From: Streptomyces sp. NBC_01481 | GTDB lineage: Bacteria > Actinomycetota > Actinomycetes > Streptomycetales > Streptomycetaceae | Direction: 5' to 3' | Assembly (NCBI RefSeq): GCF_026339995.1 | Contig: NZ_JAPEPT010000001.1 | Span: forward strand, 1-64,000 | Length of the DNA: 64,000 nucleotides | Shown: piece after piece, positions 25,295-34,048 of the stretch | Layout of the letters: every line of letters begins with the position of its first letter | Numbering within the stretch: the stretch's first letter is position 1 | Program-made: the position numbers and the translations under genes | Notes under the pieces: model-generated | Told to the model about the DNA's origin: nothing | Seen by the model: only the letters and a program-made list of their open reading frames with translations | Database searches by the model: none

Positions 25295-25367
25295 TGCCCC
25301 CGGCAGGATTCGAACCTGCGACACCCGCTTTAGGAGAGCGGTGCTCTATCCCCTGAGCTACGGAGGC
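25295..25367 (-). tRNA. tRNA-Arg (anticodon CCU)
   Basis: Minus-strand 73-nt cloverleaf: acceptor GCCTCCG with CGGGGGC, D-arm with GCTCAGGGGATAGAGC, anticodon stem CCGCT/AGCGG with loop CTCCTAA (anticodon CCU), T-arm GCAGGTTCGAATCCTGC and discriminator A; CCA is not encoded. Its 3' half is the expected attachment core of the neighbouring integrase. I found no second copy of the 3' end elsewhere in the window. Confidence 0.95.
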
Positions 25368-25639
25368 CGGGGCTTGATGGAAACCGTGGAGGAAACCCCA
25401 GTGGGGTTCGCCATCCCGGCGAGTCAAACGCCCTGGTCAGCTCGCGCCCCCGCGCGGCGGGTGGGATGTCCGAGTGGACATTTTCTCCCGCACGTGCCGA
25501 GTAGCCGACCGACCGCGGACAGCCTAGCGGATCGTGCTCCGCGGATGCGCCCCCATAAGCCACAGCGGTTCCATGGAGGTTGCAGAAGGCCGCTGACCTG
25601 CGGCGGGGCTGTTAGGCGTGCGGCGGGCCGGTCCCACTG

Positions 25640-25992
25640 GCCGGCTGCTCGGCCCCCTCGGGTGTCCGTTCTGTCCCAGCGGTTCGGCGTGGCGGGCGCC
25701 AGCGCCCCCGCAGTGGATCGGCGACGGCGGTGTGCTCGCCGTCGGTGCGGACCACGACGTTGCAGGCCAGGAGGAGGCCGATGGTGCGGTCGGCGTCCAG
25801 GGCCGGGCGAGCGGTGGGTTGCAGGGCCGAGGTTCAGGTAGTCCTCTATGTCGTGGCCGAGCTTGGCCGTCACGGTGGAGGTGAGATCGATCTCGGTGAG
25901 GATGCCGAAGCCCGTGCGGCGAGGGCCTCGCGGATGGCGGCGACGGTGGTGGCGAAGTCGGCATCGAGGTGGACGGTCCGGTCGTAGCGCAT
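25640..25992 (-). pseudogene. DUF302 protein gene with three frameshifts
   Basis: From ATG 25992 the minus strand reads MRYDRTVHLDADFATTVAAI then REALAA, the usual DUF302 start. Restoring one base gives FGILTEIDLTSTVTAKLGHD with DIEDYL, a second shift gives CNPPLARP, and a third gives DADRTIGLLLACNVVVRTDG. All the family's segments are present but in three frames, so the gene is decayed, or the base calls here are poor. The neighbouring operator palindromes at 26071 and 26106 suggest it was once divergently co-regulated with the persulfide operon. Confidence 0.7.
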
Positions 25993-26070
25993 GGGGTCAT
26001 CCTTTCCGGGGTGCGTGGGCGGGCGGCGGGTAGCCGCCCTTTGTGAGCGGGTTCTCTTCCTCGTCAAAAA

Positions 26071-26084
26071 TACCCCCGGGGGTA
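26071..26084. promoter_or_regulatory. CstR/CsoR-type operator 1
   Basis: The perfect palindrome TACCCCCGGGGGTA lies in the divergent gap between the DUF302 pseudogene and the MBL-rhodanese gene. G/C-tract palindromes of this form are typical CsoR-family sites. Confidence 0.85.
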
Positions 26085-26105
26085 CCCGTGCTAGGCTCGA
26101 AAATA

Positions 26106-26119
26106 TACCCCCGGGGGTA
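26106..26119. promoter_or_regulatory. CstR/CsoR-type operator 2
   Basis: A second perfect TACCCCCGGGGGTA, 35 bp from the first centre to centre, overlaps the likely promoter of the MBL-rhodanese operon and ends 25 bp before its GTG start. Confidence 0.85.
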
Positions 26120-26144
26120 AATGTCAGCTGAAGGGAGCAACCGC

Positions 26145-27512
26145 GTGTTCTTCATCGACACCATCGAGACCGAGGGCCTCGGAAACCGCAGCTACCTGGC
26201 GGGCGGCGCGCACACCGCGGTGGTGGTGGACCCGCCCCGCGACGTCGAACGGGTTCTGGAGGCGGCCGCCGCGCGGGGGGTGCGGATATCTCACGTGGTG
26301 GAGACCCATATCCACAACGACTACGTCACTGGCGGCCTGGACCTGGCCCGCATTACCGGCGCCGCCTACCTCGTGCCCGCCGCCGCCCGGGTCGGCTTCG
26401 CCCGCACACCCGTCGCCGACGGTGACACGGTGAGCGTGGACGGGGGGATCACCCTGCGGGCGATGGCCACGCCCGGACACACCCCGCACCACACCTCCTA
26501 CGTCCTGCAAGAGCAGGGGACGGTGGCCGCGGTGTTCACCGGCGGGTCGCTGCTGATCGGCTCGGTCGGCCGCCCCGACCTGGTCGAGCCGCGGCTGACC
26601 GACCAGCTGGCCCGCGCCCAGCACGCCTCCGCCCGCCGGCTCGCCGCCGAGCTCCCCGACGAGACGCCGGTGCTGCCCACCCACGGGTTCGGGAGCTTCT
26701 GCTCCTCCTCTCAGTCCGAGGGCGACGCCACCACCATCGGCAAGGAGAAGACGACCAACGACGCCCTGGTCAAGGACGTTGACTCCTTCGTCGCCGCCCT
26801 GCTGGCCGGCCTGGAGGACGTGCCCGCCTACTACGCCCACATGGGCCCGGCCAACTCCGACGGCCCCGCGCCGGTGGACCTGACCGCACCCCCGCTGGCC
26901 GACGCCGCCGACATCGCCGAACGCCTGGCCGCCGGGGAGTGGGTGGTGGACCTGCGCAACCGGATCGCGTTTGCCGAGGGCCACGTCGCGGGATCGTTCA
27001 ACTTCGAGGCGGAGGGGAAGATCGCCACCTACCTCGCCTGGATGATCCCCTGGGGCAAGCCCGTCACCCTCCTCGCCCAGTCGCCCGCCCAGCTCGCCGC
27101 TGCCCAGCGCGAACTGGTCCGCGTCGGCATCGACCGCCCAGCCGCCGCCGCCACTGGCACCGTCCGCGACTGGATACCCGACGGCCACACCCCGCGCTCC
27201 TTCCCCCGCGCCACCTTCGCCGACCTCGCCGCCCAGGACCCCAGCCCTGACGTGGTCCTCGATGTGCGCCGGAACTCCGAACGCGCCACGGGCTGGATCG
27301 AAGGCTCCGTGCACATCCCGATCCAACATCTCCACCGCCGCTTGGCCGACGTACCGGCCGGGACGGTGTGGGTGCACTGCGCGGGCGGGATGCGCGCGGG
27401 CATCGCCGCCTCCCTGCTGGACGCTGCAGACCGCGACGTCGTCGCCGTCGACGACTCCTTCGACGCCGCAACCGACGCCGGCCTGCCCCTCACCACCTGC
27501 ACCGGCAGCTGA
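26145..27512 (+). CDS. MBL-fold persulfide dioxygenase-like protein with two rhodanese domains
   Basis: GTG 26145 is chosen because AAGGGAG lies 9 nt upstream and the upstream ATG 26121 sits at the operator edge; 455 residues. The N-terminal ETHE1-like metallo-beta-lactamase fold (1-250) has T54-H55-I-H57-N-D59-Y60 (His replaced by Tyr at the usual fourth position) and GHTPHHTSY. The first rhodanese domain (about 265-350) lacks a catalytic Cys; the second (about 360-455) has Cys412 in VHCAGGMRA. It should oxidise glutathione- or thiol-persulfides and move sulfane sulfur in the cytoplasm. It heads a sulfane-sulfur operon. Confidence 0.88.
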   Translation: MFFIDTIETEGLGNRSYLAGGAHTAVVVDPPRDVERVLEAAAARGVRISHVVETHIHNDYVTGGLDLARITGAAYLVPAAARVGFARTPVADGDTVSVDGGITLRAMATPGHTPHHTSYVLQEQGTVAAVFTGGSLLIGSVGRPDLVEPRLTDQLARAQHASARRLAAELPDETPVLPTHGFGSFCSSSQSEGDATTIGKEKTTNDALVKDVDSFVAALLAGLEDVPAYYAHMGPANSDGPAPVDLTAPPLADAADIAERLAAGEWVVDLRNRIAFAEGHVAGSFNFEAEGKIATYLAWMIPWGKPVTLLAQSPAQLAAAQRELVRVGIDRPAAAATGTVRDWIPDGHTPRSFPRATFADLAAQDPSPDVVLDVRRNSERATGWIEGSVHIPIQHLHRRLADVPAGTVWVHCAGGMRAGIAASLLDAADRDVVAVDDSFDAATDAGLPLTTCTGS

Positions 27513-27560
27513 ACTGCTGCCCCCTTGCCCTCTGCCACCCGAGAATTGGAAGGAACGCGG

Positions 27561-27920
27561 ATGTTCCTCTTCCGCCGCGGCATCGCCCGCGTCACCCCCG
27601 ACCAGGCCCGTCGGCGCACCACCGACGGCGACGCCGTCCTCCTCGACGTCCGCGAGCAGGTCGAGTGGAACGCCGGCCACGCCCCCGGCGCCGTCCACGT
27701 CCCGCTCTCCCGGCTGGTCACCGGCTCCGGCCTGCCCGCCACGGCCGAGGGCCGGCCGCTGGTGGTGATCTGCCGCTCCGGGCACCGCTCCCAGCAGGCC
27801 GCCAAACTCCTGGCCGGGCGCGGAGCCGAGGCCGTCGACGTCAAGGGCGGTATGCACGCCTGGGCGTCGTCCGGGCTGCCGGTCGTCGACGAACGAGGAA
27901 GCAGCGGCCGGATAGCGTGA
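27561..27920 (+). CDS. Single-domain rhodanese (sulfurtransferase)
   Basis: ATG 27561 follows GGAAGGAA; 119 residues. One rhodanese domain contains LLDVREQVEWNAGHAPGAVH (about 27-46) and the active-site loop CRSGHRS with Cys71. It would carry persulfide sulfur between thiol carriers. The stop overlaps the GTG start of the TauE gene by 3 bp, showing translational coupling. Confidence 0.9.
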   Translation: MFLFRRGIARVTPDQARRRTTDGDAVLLDVREQVEWNAGHAPGAVHVPLSRLVTGSGLPATAEGRPLVVICRSGHRSQQAAKLLAGRGAEAVDVKGGMHAWASSGLPVVDERGSSGRIA

Positions 27921-28663
27921 GTGTCCTCCTCCTCGCCCTCATCGCCGGAGCCGTCATCGGCCTGGCCCTCGGGGCGCTCGGCGGCGGCGGCAGCGTCCTG
28001 GCCGTTCCCGCCCTGATCTACCTCCTCGGCTTCACCCCGGCCGCCGCCGCCACCGCCTCGCTGATCATCGTCACCGCCACCTCCGCGACCGCCCTCTACA
28101 CCCACGCCACCTCCGGCAACGTCCGCTGGAAGACCGGCGCCCTGTTCGCGGCCGCCGGGGTGGTGCCCGCAATCGTCGCGGCCACCCTCGCCGCCCGCCT
28201 GCCCGAGGCGGTGCTGACCGCCGCGTTCGCCGCGATAGCGGCCCTCGCCGCCCTCAGGATGCTCAAGCCCCCCGACCCCGACCAGCAGCCCAGGCCCGTC
28301 AGACCGGCGCGGGCCGCCGGTGCGGGCGCCGGACTAGGCGCCGTCACCGGCTTCCTCGGCGTTGGCGGCGGCTTCCTCGCCGTCCCCGCCCTCGTCTCCG
28401 TCCTCGGACTGCGTATGCGCGCCGCGGTCGGCACCAGCCTCCTGGTTATCACCGTCAACTCCCTCGCCGCGCTCGCCGCCCGCGCCGGCACCAGCACGCC
28501 CCTGCACTGGGCGGTCATCGCCCCCTTCACCGGCGCCGCGATCCTCGGAGCCTGGGACGGCAAACGCCTCGCCTCCAAAGTCTCCGGCCCCGCCCTCCAG
28601 CGGATCTTCGCGATCATGCTCCTGGCCGTCGCCGCCCTCATGTTCACCGACGCCCTCCACTGA
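27917..28663 (+). CDS. TauE/SafE-family sulfite/sulfonate exporter-like membrane protein
   Basis: GTG 27917 overlaps the rhodanese stop (GTGA); 248 residues with about eight hydrophobic helices. Two family repeats are visible: LGALGGGGSVLAVPALIYLL near the N-terminus and TGFLGVGGGFLAVPALVSVL in the second half. It likely exports sulfite or related oxidised sulfur made by the dioxygenase. The position between rhodanese genes supports that role. Confidence 0.88.
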   Translation: MSVLLLALIAGAVIGLALGALGGGGSVLAVPALIYLLGFTPAAAATASLIIVTATSATALYTHATSGNVRWKTGALFAAAGVVPAIVAATLAARLPEAVLTAAFAAIAALAALRMLKPPDPDQQPRPVRPARAAGAGAGLGAVTGFLGVGGGFLAVPALVSVLGLRMRAAVGTSLLVITVNSLAALAARAGTSTPLHWAVIAPFTGAAILGAWDGKRLASKVSGPALQRIFAIMLLAVAALMFTDALH

Positions 28664-28705
28664 CCTTCCCGCCCGTACGGCGCTCCGCCGCCACTCTCCC
28701 GCCAA

Positions 28706-28718
28706 TACCCCCCGGGTA
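28706..28718. promoter_or_regulatory. CstR/CsoR-type operator 3 (imperfect)
   Basis: TACCCCCCGGGTA lies 53 bp before the next start codon. It has the same arms as the upstream palindromes but is one base shorter, with an unequal G tract. It suggests an internal promoter under the same repressor. Confidence 0.6.
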
Positions 28719-28771
28719 ACTTGGTTGTCCATAACCGGGCACCGCCGACAACAAGGACGGAACACCGCCTC

Positions 28772-29344
28772 ATGACCACCCCCCGCGCCCTCGACACCGA
28801 CCAGGCCCGCACCCGCCTGCACGAACTGATCGTCCTGGACGTCCGCACCCCCGGCGAGTACGCCACCGGCCACCTCCCCGGCGCCCTCAACATCCCCCTC
28901 GACCACCTCGACCGGGCCCTCCCCGACATCCGCCACGCAGCCCAGCGCGGAGACATCCTCGTCGTCTGCGCCTCCGGCGCCCGCTCCGAGAACGCCTGCA
29001 AAACCCTTGCCGACAACGGCATCACCACCGCCACCCTCACCGGCGGCACCGGAGCCTGGGCAGCGGACGGCAATGCCCTCCACCACCCCGACGGCGCCCG
29101 GCGTACCGCGTGGAGCATGGAACGCCAGGTCCGCCTCACCGCCGGCGCCGTCGTCCTGGCCGGCCTCGCCCTCGGCCGTCTGCGCCCCGCCTTCCGCCTC
29201 GCCTCAGCGGGCACCGCCGGCGGCCTGGTCTTCTCCGCCCTCACCAACACCTGCGGCATGGCCGCCCTCCTCGCCAAACTTCCCCACAACCGCCCCCACC
29301 AGGGCGACCTCGCAGCCGCGCTCGCCGCCCTCCGCGACCACTGA
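28772..29344 (+). CDS. Rhodanese with C-terminal two-helix membrane domain (DUF2892-like)
   Basis: ATG 28772, with AAGGACGG upstream, gives 190 residues. The rhodanese domain (about 1-100) has LDVRTPGEYATGHLPGALN and Cys66 in VVCASGARS. From about 115 two hydrophobic helices follow (TAGAVVLAGLALGRLRPAFR, then TAGGLVFSALTNTCGMAALL), the DUF2892 anchor. It would place sulfurtransferase activity at the membrane, next to the TauE exporter. A separate operator upstream suggests its own promoter. Confidence 0.88.
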   Translation: MTTPRALDTDQARTRLHELIVLDVRTPGEYATGHLPGALNIPLDHLDRALPDIRHAAQRGDILVVCASGARSENACKTLADNGITTATLTGGTGAWAADGNALHHPDGARRTAWSMERQVRLTAGAVVLAGLALGRLRPAFRLASAGTAGGLVFSALTNTCGMAALLAKLPHNRPHQGDLAAALAALRDH

Positions 29345-29674
<330 letters not shown>

Positions 29675-29759
29675 CGCACCACCCCGAACGACCCGGCCGT
29701 CACCGCGAGCCGGGCCGTCCGCGTACCTGCACTGGCCATGGCACTGCGGCGCATCCCCC

Positions 29760-30005
29760 ATGAGCCCTCCCCGACGTGAGACCCACCAGCCAGACTCGAT
29801 ACCGTGTCGCACGGTGACCAGGAAAACGAAGACGCAGGCGGAAGACAGTGATGACCGTGGATTGTCGGGGTGGGCGTTCACTGCACTCATGCTGGGCGCC
29901 TTCGTAGTCGTAGCGGCATGCGCACTGCTGGGTGGCTGGGCCGGGCTGACCGGCATCGTGGTCACTGCGGTCGTCCTCATCGGCTTCGCCGCCTCCCGCA
30001 TGTAG
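29760..30005 (+). CDS. Small membrane protein
   Basis: The 81-residue frame from ATG 29760 (or a shorter form from GTG 29814) has a charged N-terminus (RKTKTQAEDSDDRG) and two hydrophobic helices (AFTALMLGAFVVVAACALLG, and LTGIVVTAVVLIGFAA). There is no clear ribosome binding site for either start. It lies after the repressor gene on the same strand. The family is unknown. Confidence 0.45.
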   Translation: MSPPRRETHQPDSIPCRTVTRKTKTQAEDSDDRGLSGWAFTALMLGAFVVVAACALLGGWAGLTGIVVTAVVLIGFAASRM

Positions 30006-30434
30006 CGCGCACAAGCGCCAACTGGAACCGAGGTTCCGGCAAGTCGCCGCTCGCAAAAGTCCTCTCGGAACCGACATGTTGTGCGACGGGGTTCTGTGAG
30101 ACTTCAGCCATGGATTTGACGCCCGATCAGGTTGCACTGGCGGTAGAACGTCACAACTGCCCGGACTGTGACGCGGCAGCGCCTGCCGCACCTGGGCGGG
30201 AAGACCGCCGCGAAGTACCAGGGGCTCCTCACAGGGGCTGAGGGCAAACGGCGTGCGGCCTGCCGCCGTGGCCGGCGAGCTCGGCCTGACCGTGGACGAG
30301 ATGAACAAGATGCTCTTCGGCCTGACCATCACCATGGTCGAGGGCGGCGGCGAGCAGACCGAGCGCGAACCACGGCGCGCGCTGTCCCTGGTGAACTGAC
30401 GACGCCCGTCCTGCAGCCTTTCAGGCTCGATGAA
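30006..30434. other. Gap with short coding remnants
   Basis: No intact gene is visible. A frame from GTG 30253 to TGA 30399 reads AVAGELGLTVDEMNKMLFGL and ends REPRRALSLVN, which looks like the C-terminal tail of a regulator whose front part is missing. A short frame from ATG 30110 contains NCPDCD but runs out of similarity. Both suggest an old insertion boundary next to the unusual recombinase-like locus. Confidence 0.3.
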
Positions 30435-30471
30435 CACGACGGCTGGGCCCTTACAGGCCGCAGCCGTCGTG
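30435..30471 (-). terminator. Terminator of the DDE/recombinase-like operon
   Basis: A perfect 11-bp stem (CACGACGGCTG with CAGCCGTCGTG) encloses a 15-nt loop with an inner GGCC pair; it lies 15 bp beyond the stop of the minus-strand gene. Confidence 0.7.
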
Positions 30472-30485
30472 TGGACATGGGCGGA

Positions 30486-31967
30486 TCAGGGGCAGGCCAG
30501 CCCAGACACAGTCTGGGCGATGCTCCGCCCTTCCAGGTGGATCTGGTGGCTCGTCGCGTTCTGAGCGAGGGAGAAGCCGAGGACGAACACCTTCTGCCGT
30601 TCCATCCCATAGGCGACCATGCGGCGGTTCCAGAGACTCTGGTCGAACTGGGCGTGTACGGACTCGGAGTCCGCGCGGTAGGGGTAGACGAGCTGGTGTG
30701 CGAGTGTGGACTGGGGGATCTGCTGGAGTAGTTCGGCGCGATGGAATCCGCGCTCACGGTCGCTCTTGAGGCGTTTGCCACTGTCGGCTTGACGCAAAGC
30801 GCGATCCGCAGGGGTGGTGGTGATGCCGACGGGGACGCGGTGTGTGTGGTCCCCGTGACGGCAGGCGATGCGCAGGACGTGGTACCAGCGGCTCTTGGCG
30901 ATACCGAGGCGGGGCTTCAGCTTGGTGATCGGGACTGGCGCAAGGGTGCGGGTGCCGTCGTCGAGGGAGATGCTTTCGGCGATGCGTCCTTCGTTGCACC
31001 AGAGCTCGTGGCCGCTCCGGCAGGGCTTGATGTGTTCGTAGAACACGGGAGTCACCGAGCCGTGCTGCTTGTTGATGGCCAGCATTCCCCGGCGAGCCAG
31101 GCCGTCGCGGTGGATACCGCGCAAGGCGCCGTCGTAGACGATGCCCATACAGTCCGGCAGGACATCCTTGAGCATGGTGAACTGGCGTACGGCCACCGCT
31201 GCTTCGTCCTCGTACTCGCCGCCGGAGACGTAGGCGAAGGAGAGGATGACGCGGGTCCAGTAGCCATCGGACCGGCCCGAAGCGAAGAACCACTTGGTGC
31301 CTCGGACCTCCCGTTTGGCCTTCTCGCCGTTCTCGTAGTAGACGCGGGCGGCGGGGTCCACGCGGTGATTGCGGAGCACGCCCGTGCTCTCGTCGACGCT
31401 TTCACTCTTCCTTGCTTTCGAGATCGCCCGCGGGACCGTGGCGTCGCCCACGAGGAGCTGTCGGCGCTCCGGGCGGCTCCAGACCTTGGGAACGCCGGAC
31501 GGGAAGAGCCCCTGTTCCAGTGCCTGCCTGGCGGCGTAGCTGCGGAATGCTTCTTCGAGTGCGTCGCTGCTCGGTACCAGAAGCTTGTCCACGGCGTCCT
31601 GGAACTGGTGGCGTGACGGTGCGTTCAGGGGAAGTGCGGCGGCGGTTCTGCGGCCCAGATGGCGTCGGATGTGCGCACGCACGCTGCGCCATTCCCGCGG
31701 TGACGCCAGCAGGCCGACGGCCGACCGTTTCGATTTCGTCACCGGGGTCAAGGCAGCGAGGAACATGTACACGATCGCTGGGTACTCGCGTGGACAGCCG
31801 ACGGTGGCCGGCGGCGGGAGGAGCTCGGCCATCTCGTACAGCAGGGGGTAGTCGAGGCAGTCCTGAACGCGCTGGGCGACGGTGCGCTGGTGGTGGTCGG
31901 CGAGCTGGCGCTTGCGGTTGGGCCGGCCCTGCTCGGGCAGTGGGTCACCGAAGATGTCGTCAGGCAC
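30486..31967 (-). CDS. DDE-transposase-like protein of an unfamiliar operon
   Basis: GTG 31967 overlaps the upstream gene end by 8 bp; 493 residues. The N-terminal 150 residues are helical (YPLLYEMAELLPPPATVGCP). The middle resembles an RNase H-like transposase core: RRQLLVGDATVP with a first Asp (about 185), GIVYDGALRGIHRD with a second Asp (about 275), and a late YRADSESVHAQFDQSLWNRR where a Glu precedes an Arg-rich helix (about 430-450). The D-D-E pattern is my reading, not a database hit. It could be a transposase of an undescribed element or a domesticated enzyme. Its close coupling to a recombinase-like gene is the main clue. Confidence 0.55.
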   Translation of the reverse strand: MPDDIFGDPLPEQGRPNRKRQLADHHQRTVAQRVQDCLDYPLLYEMAELLPPPATVGCPREYPAIVYMFLAALTPVTKSKRSAVGLLASPREWRSVRAHIRRHLGRRTAAALPLNAPSRHQFQDAVDKLLVPSSDALEEAFRSYAARQALEQGLFPSGVPKVWSRPERRQLLVGDATVPRAISKARKSESVDESTGVLRNHRVDPAARVYYENGEKAKREVRGTKWFFASGRSDGYWTRVILSFAYVSGGEYEDEAAVAVRQFTMLKDVLPDCMGIVYDGALRGIHRDGLARRGMLAINKQHGSVTPVFYEHIKPCRSGHELWCNEGRIAESISLDDGTRTLAPVPITKLKPRLGIAKSRWYHVLRIACRHGDHTHRVPVGITTTPADRALRQADSGKRLKSDRERGFHRAELLQQIPQSTLAHQLVYPYRADSESVHAQFDQSLWNRRMVAYGMERQKVFVLGFSLAQNATSHQIHLEGRSIAQTVSGLACP

Positions 31968-32898
31968 GGGGCGGTACTCCGTCGGTGTAGGCGGGATCGC
32001 AGCGCCAGTCGTAGCCGATGATGGCGGCAGCGCGGTCGAGGGAGCGAAGGCCGAGACTCCGGGCCACCTCCTCGATGCGGCCGGTCGCCTCGAAAGCGGC
32101 GATGGCGGCGGTGACGGTGATGGAGGCGGGCTTGACGTCGTGCTCATCGCCGAGCCCTGCGCGGCGCAGGAGGTCCCCGAGGGCGACGCAGGCGCGGGCT
32201 TGAAGGGCTGCGTCGGACGTGGGACGGCTCGAGACTGCGAGGCGCGCCGTTGAGGGCTCGGGGTGCTGGGCGCTGACGTACCGGGCGCGTTCGGCCAGAA
32301 CGTGCCGCCCCCAGGCATCGAGTCGGCACCACCGTGGCTCGTACTTGCCGGAGCCGTGTATCCACACCCTGCTGTAGGCCATGTCCAGGTCCGCGACGAC
32401 GGTGTGGCCGATCTCGCCGCTGTGCCCGCCTGCGAGGGCCAGCGCGGCGGCTGCGGCATGCCGGGTGGGGCGGGTGGTGAAGGAGGCGTGGTGGCGAAGG
32501 TCCACGACCTCGTCCTCGGTCAGGGCGCGGACGCCCTCATGGGTACGAGCGGGGAGAACGATGTCCCTGGTCGGGTCCTGGTCGCTCAGACCGAGCTCAC
32601 GCAAGGTGCGGAAGGCAGCCCGTACGACGCTGCGCCGCAGCAGCCGCGTGGCGACGGCGGCATCGGAGACGTGACCGTGGCGGCTGTGGCCCTTGGCGTT
32701 GACGAAGTCCTCGACCAGCCCGGGCCGGACGTCGCTGATCAACAGCGCGCCTCGCACGGTGGCGTACCGGCCGAGTCGCCTGAACAGCAGGCCGAACTTG
32801 TCGAAGGTCTGGACGGACATTTCGTCATGAGCGGCCATGTCCTGCCAGACCTGGAGTACACGGTCGATGCCGTGCGTGAGGGAGAGGTCGGTTCCCAC
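31960..32898 (-). CDS. Tyrosine-recombinase-like protein without catalytic residues
   Basis: GTG 32898 is preferred: GGAGG lies 9 nt upstream, and an upstream ATG at 33009 would put an operator inside the gene. The 312-residue protein has a SAM-like N-terminal helical domain (VQTFDKFGLLFRRLGRYATV) and a recombinase-like C-terminal domain with DIVLPARTHEGVRALTEDEV. At the catalytic Arg position it reads GGHSGEI instead of GLRxGEI; the HxxR box is VKPASITVT; the final helix keeps LGLRSLD and GYDW. So the fold appears retained while Arg and His are gone. I infer a DNA-binding partner of the downstream DDE-like protein, not an active integrase. Confidence 0.55.
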   Translation of the reverse strand: MGTDLSLTHGIDRVLQVWQDMAAHDEMSVQTFDKFGLLFRRLGRYATVRGALLISDVRPGLVEDFVNAKGHSRHGHVSDAAVATRLLRRSVVRAAFRTLRELGLSDQDPTRDIVLPARTHEGVRALTEDEVVDLRHHASFTTRPTRHAAAAALALAGGHSGEIGHTVVADLDMAYSRVWIHGSGKYEPRWCRLDAWGRHVLAERARYVSAQHPEPSTARLAVSSRPTSDAALQARACVALGDLLRRAGLGDEHDVKPASITVTAAIAAFEATGRIEEVARSLGLRSLDRAAAIIGYDWRCDPAYTDGVPPRA

Positions 32899-32980
32899 GA
32901 TGAGCGTCCTCCGATGGGCGGTACCGGGCAGACCGGTTGCTCCGCCCCGATCCGGCGCAGGGTGAGGCGAACGATCTGCT

Positions 32981-33000
32981 GTGTTCCATACATGCAACAC
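32981..33000. promoter_or_regulatory. Shared operator upstream of the recombinase-like operon
   Basis: GTGTTCCATACATGCAACAC is an inverted repeat (GTGTT and AACAC arms). It matches 35052-35071 at 17 of 19 core positions and lies about 83 bp upstream of the GTG 32898 start. Confidence 0.6.
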
Positions 33001-33100
33001 ATTGGGCATGGTTGATCTCCGCGGCAACATGGAGTGTGCGAATGGGTGAGCGGGGCGCGGCGAAGCCTGTCCAGGCTGCCGTCGACGGGGCGTAGCCCGC

Positions 33101-33784
33101 TTACTGGGTGCGCGGCGGGCTGTCGGGAGGGCTGTTGGCAGGCTCAGGCGTCGAGGCCAGAGCGGCGATGATCGTCCGGTAGCCGTCCATGACCGCGAGG
33201 AAGCGCTCGCGCGGAAGCGCCGTGATTGCCTCGCTGGAGCCCAGGAACGGGGGAGCCGGGGCGCGGGCTGCCTCGCTCGCCAGTTCCATCTGCCCGTCTT
33301 CGCCCTTGCGGATGACCAGGGCGTACTCCAGCCAGTGCACGAGATGAAGCCCACGCTCGATCCGCTTGCTCAATCCACGGGCCAAGTGCTGGGCCAGCAC
33401 GGCGGCTTCCTGCGGACCGTGCTCGAGCAGCCGGTTGGCGGCCGTGGTGAACCATGTCGACGACCACAGCTCGCCGAGGTGGAGCCGGGCCCGGGCGGAG
33501 TCCGCAGACCGCAGCTCCGCCAGCCGTTGGCCGGCGAGGGTGAGAGCGAACTTCTGGCAACCGGGCTCAAGGAGCCCGTTCTGCCTCAGAAAGCCGTGCG
33601 CTCCGGCGACGGTCTTCTCGCTGATTCCCATGGCCGCGCTCACTGCGCCGACAGGGGCGCCGTCCCGTTCCTTGTGCTGCAGGCGTGCGGTGACGTCCAG
33701 CAGTTCAAGCTGTCGGCGGGGCTCCATCGCCTCGGTCGGCAGGATCCTGGCACGGGTCGACCCGTTGGACGTCCTGCCGCTCAT
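33101..33784 (-). CDS. Winged-helix protein of unknown role
   Basis: ATG 33784 gives 227 residues. Residues about 20-90 form a winged helix-turn-helix (RQLELLDVTARLQHKERDGA, VSAAMGISEKTVAGAHGFLR, QNGLLEP). The remainder is helical (LHLGELWSSTWFTTAANRLL, LVHWLEYALVIRKGEDGQ) with an acidic, Pro-rich C-terminal tail. It resembles DNA-binding accessory proteins but matches no family I can name. It precedes the recombinase-like and DDE-like genes on the same strand, 200 bp upstream of the former. Confidence 0.55.
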   Translation of the reverse strand: MSGRTSNGSTRARILPTEAMEPRRQLELLDVTARLQHKERDGAPVGAVSAAMGISEKTVAGAHGFLRQNGLLEPGCQKFALTLAGQRLAELRSADSARARLHLGELWSSTWFTTAANRLLEHGPQEAAVLAQHLARGLSKRIERGLHLVHWLEYALVIRKGEDGQMELASEAARAPAPPFLGSSEAITALPRERFLAVMDGYRTIIAALASTPEPANSPPDSPPRTQ

Positions 33785-33986
33785 CGGTCCGCCCGCAGGA
33801 GAGTGCGGGAAGGGTCGTGAGCGAGAGGTTGAAGCCACGCAGATTGGTGCATTCTTGCACAGAAAGTCATGATGGGCCCTCAGTTTGATCAAGGATGTCG
33901 TGGCGTTATTCGCCGAGGACCCAATGCGCGATGGACGTATGCCCTAGCCTGGGGGCGATGCGTGGGCCCTCAGCTGACGTGTCATC

Positions 33987-34020
33987 GGCGCCGCCAGGGT
34001 CTAGTCCCCCTGGCGGCGCC
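33987..34020. terminator. Strong hairpin between minus-strand genes
   Basis: A perfect 13-bp stem (GGCGCCGCCAGGG with CCCTGGCGGCGCC) and 8-nt loop lies 29 bp beyond the stop of the gene at 34049, separating it from the gene at 33784. Confidence 0.85.
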
Positions 34021-34048
34021 TCTTCGTCTGCGTGATGAAGTGCGGCCG

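Noticed and set aside
26124..27857. 577-codon minus-strand frame opposite the MBL-rhodanese genes
   Set aside because: Antisense shadow with no domain; the plus-strand genes have operators, ribosome sites and catalytic motifs.
31960..32898. Annotation as an active integrase
   Set aside because: The Arg and HxxR catalytic positions are not conserved, so only a recombinase-like fold is claimed.
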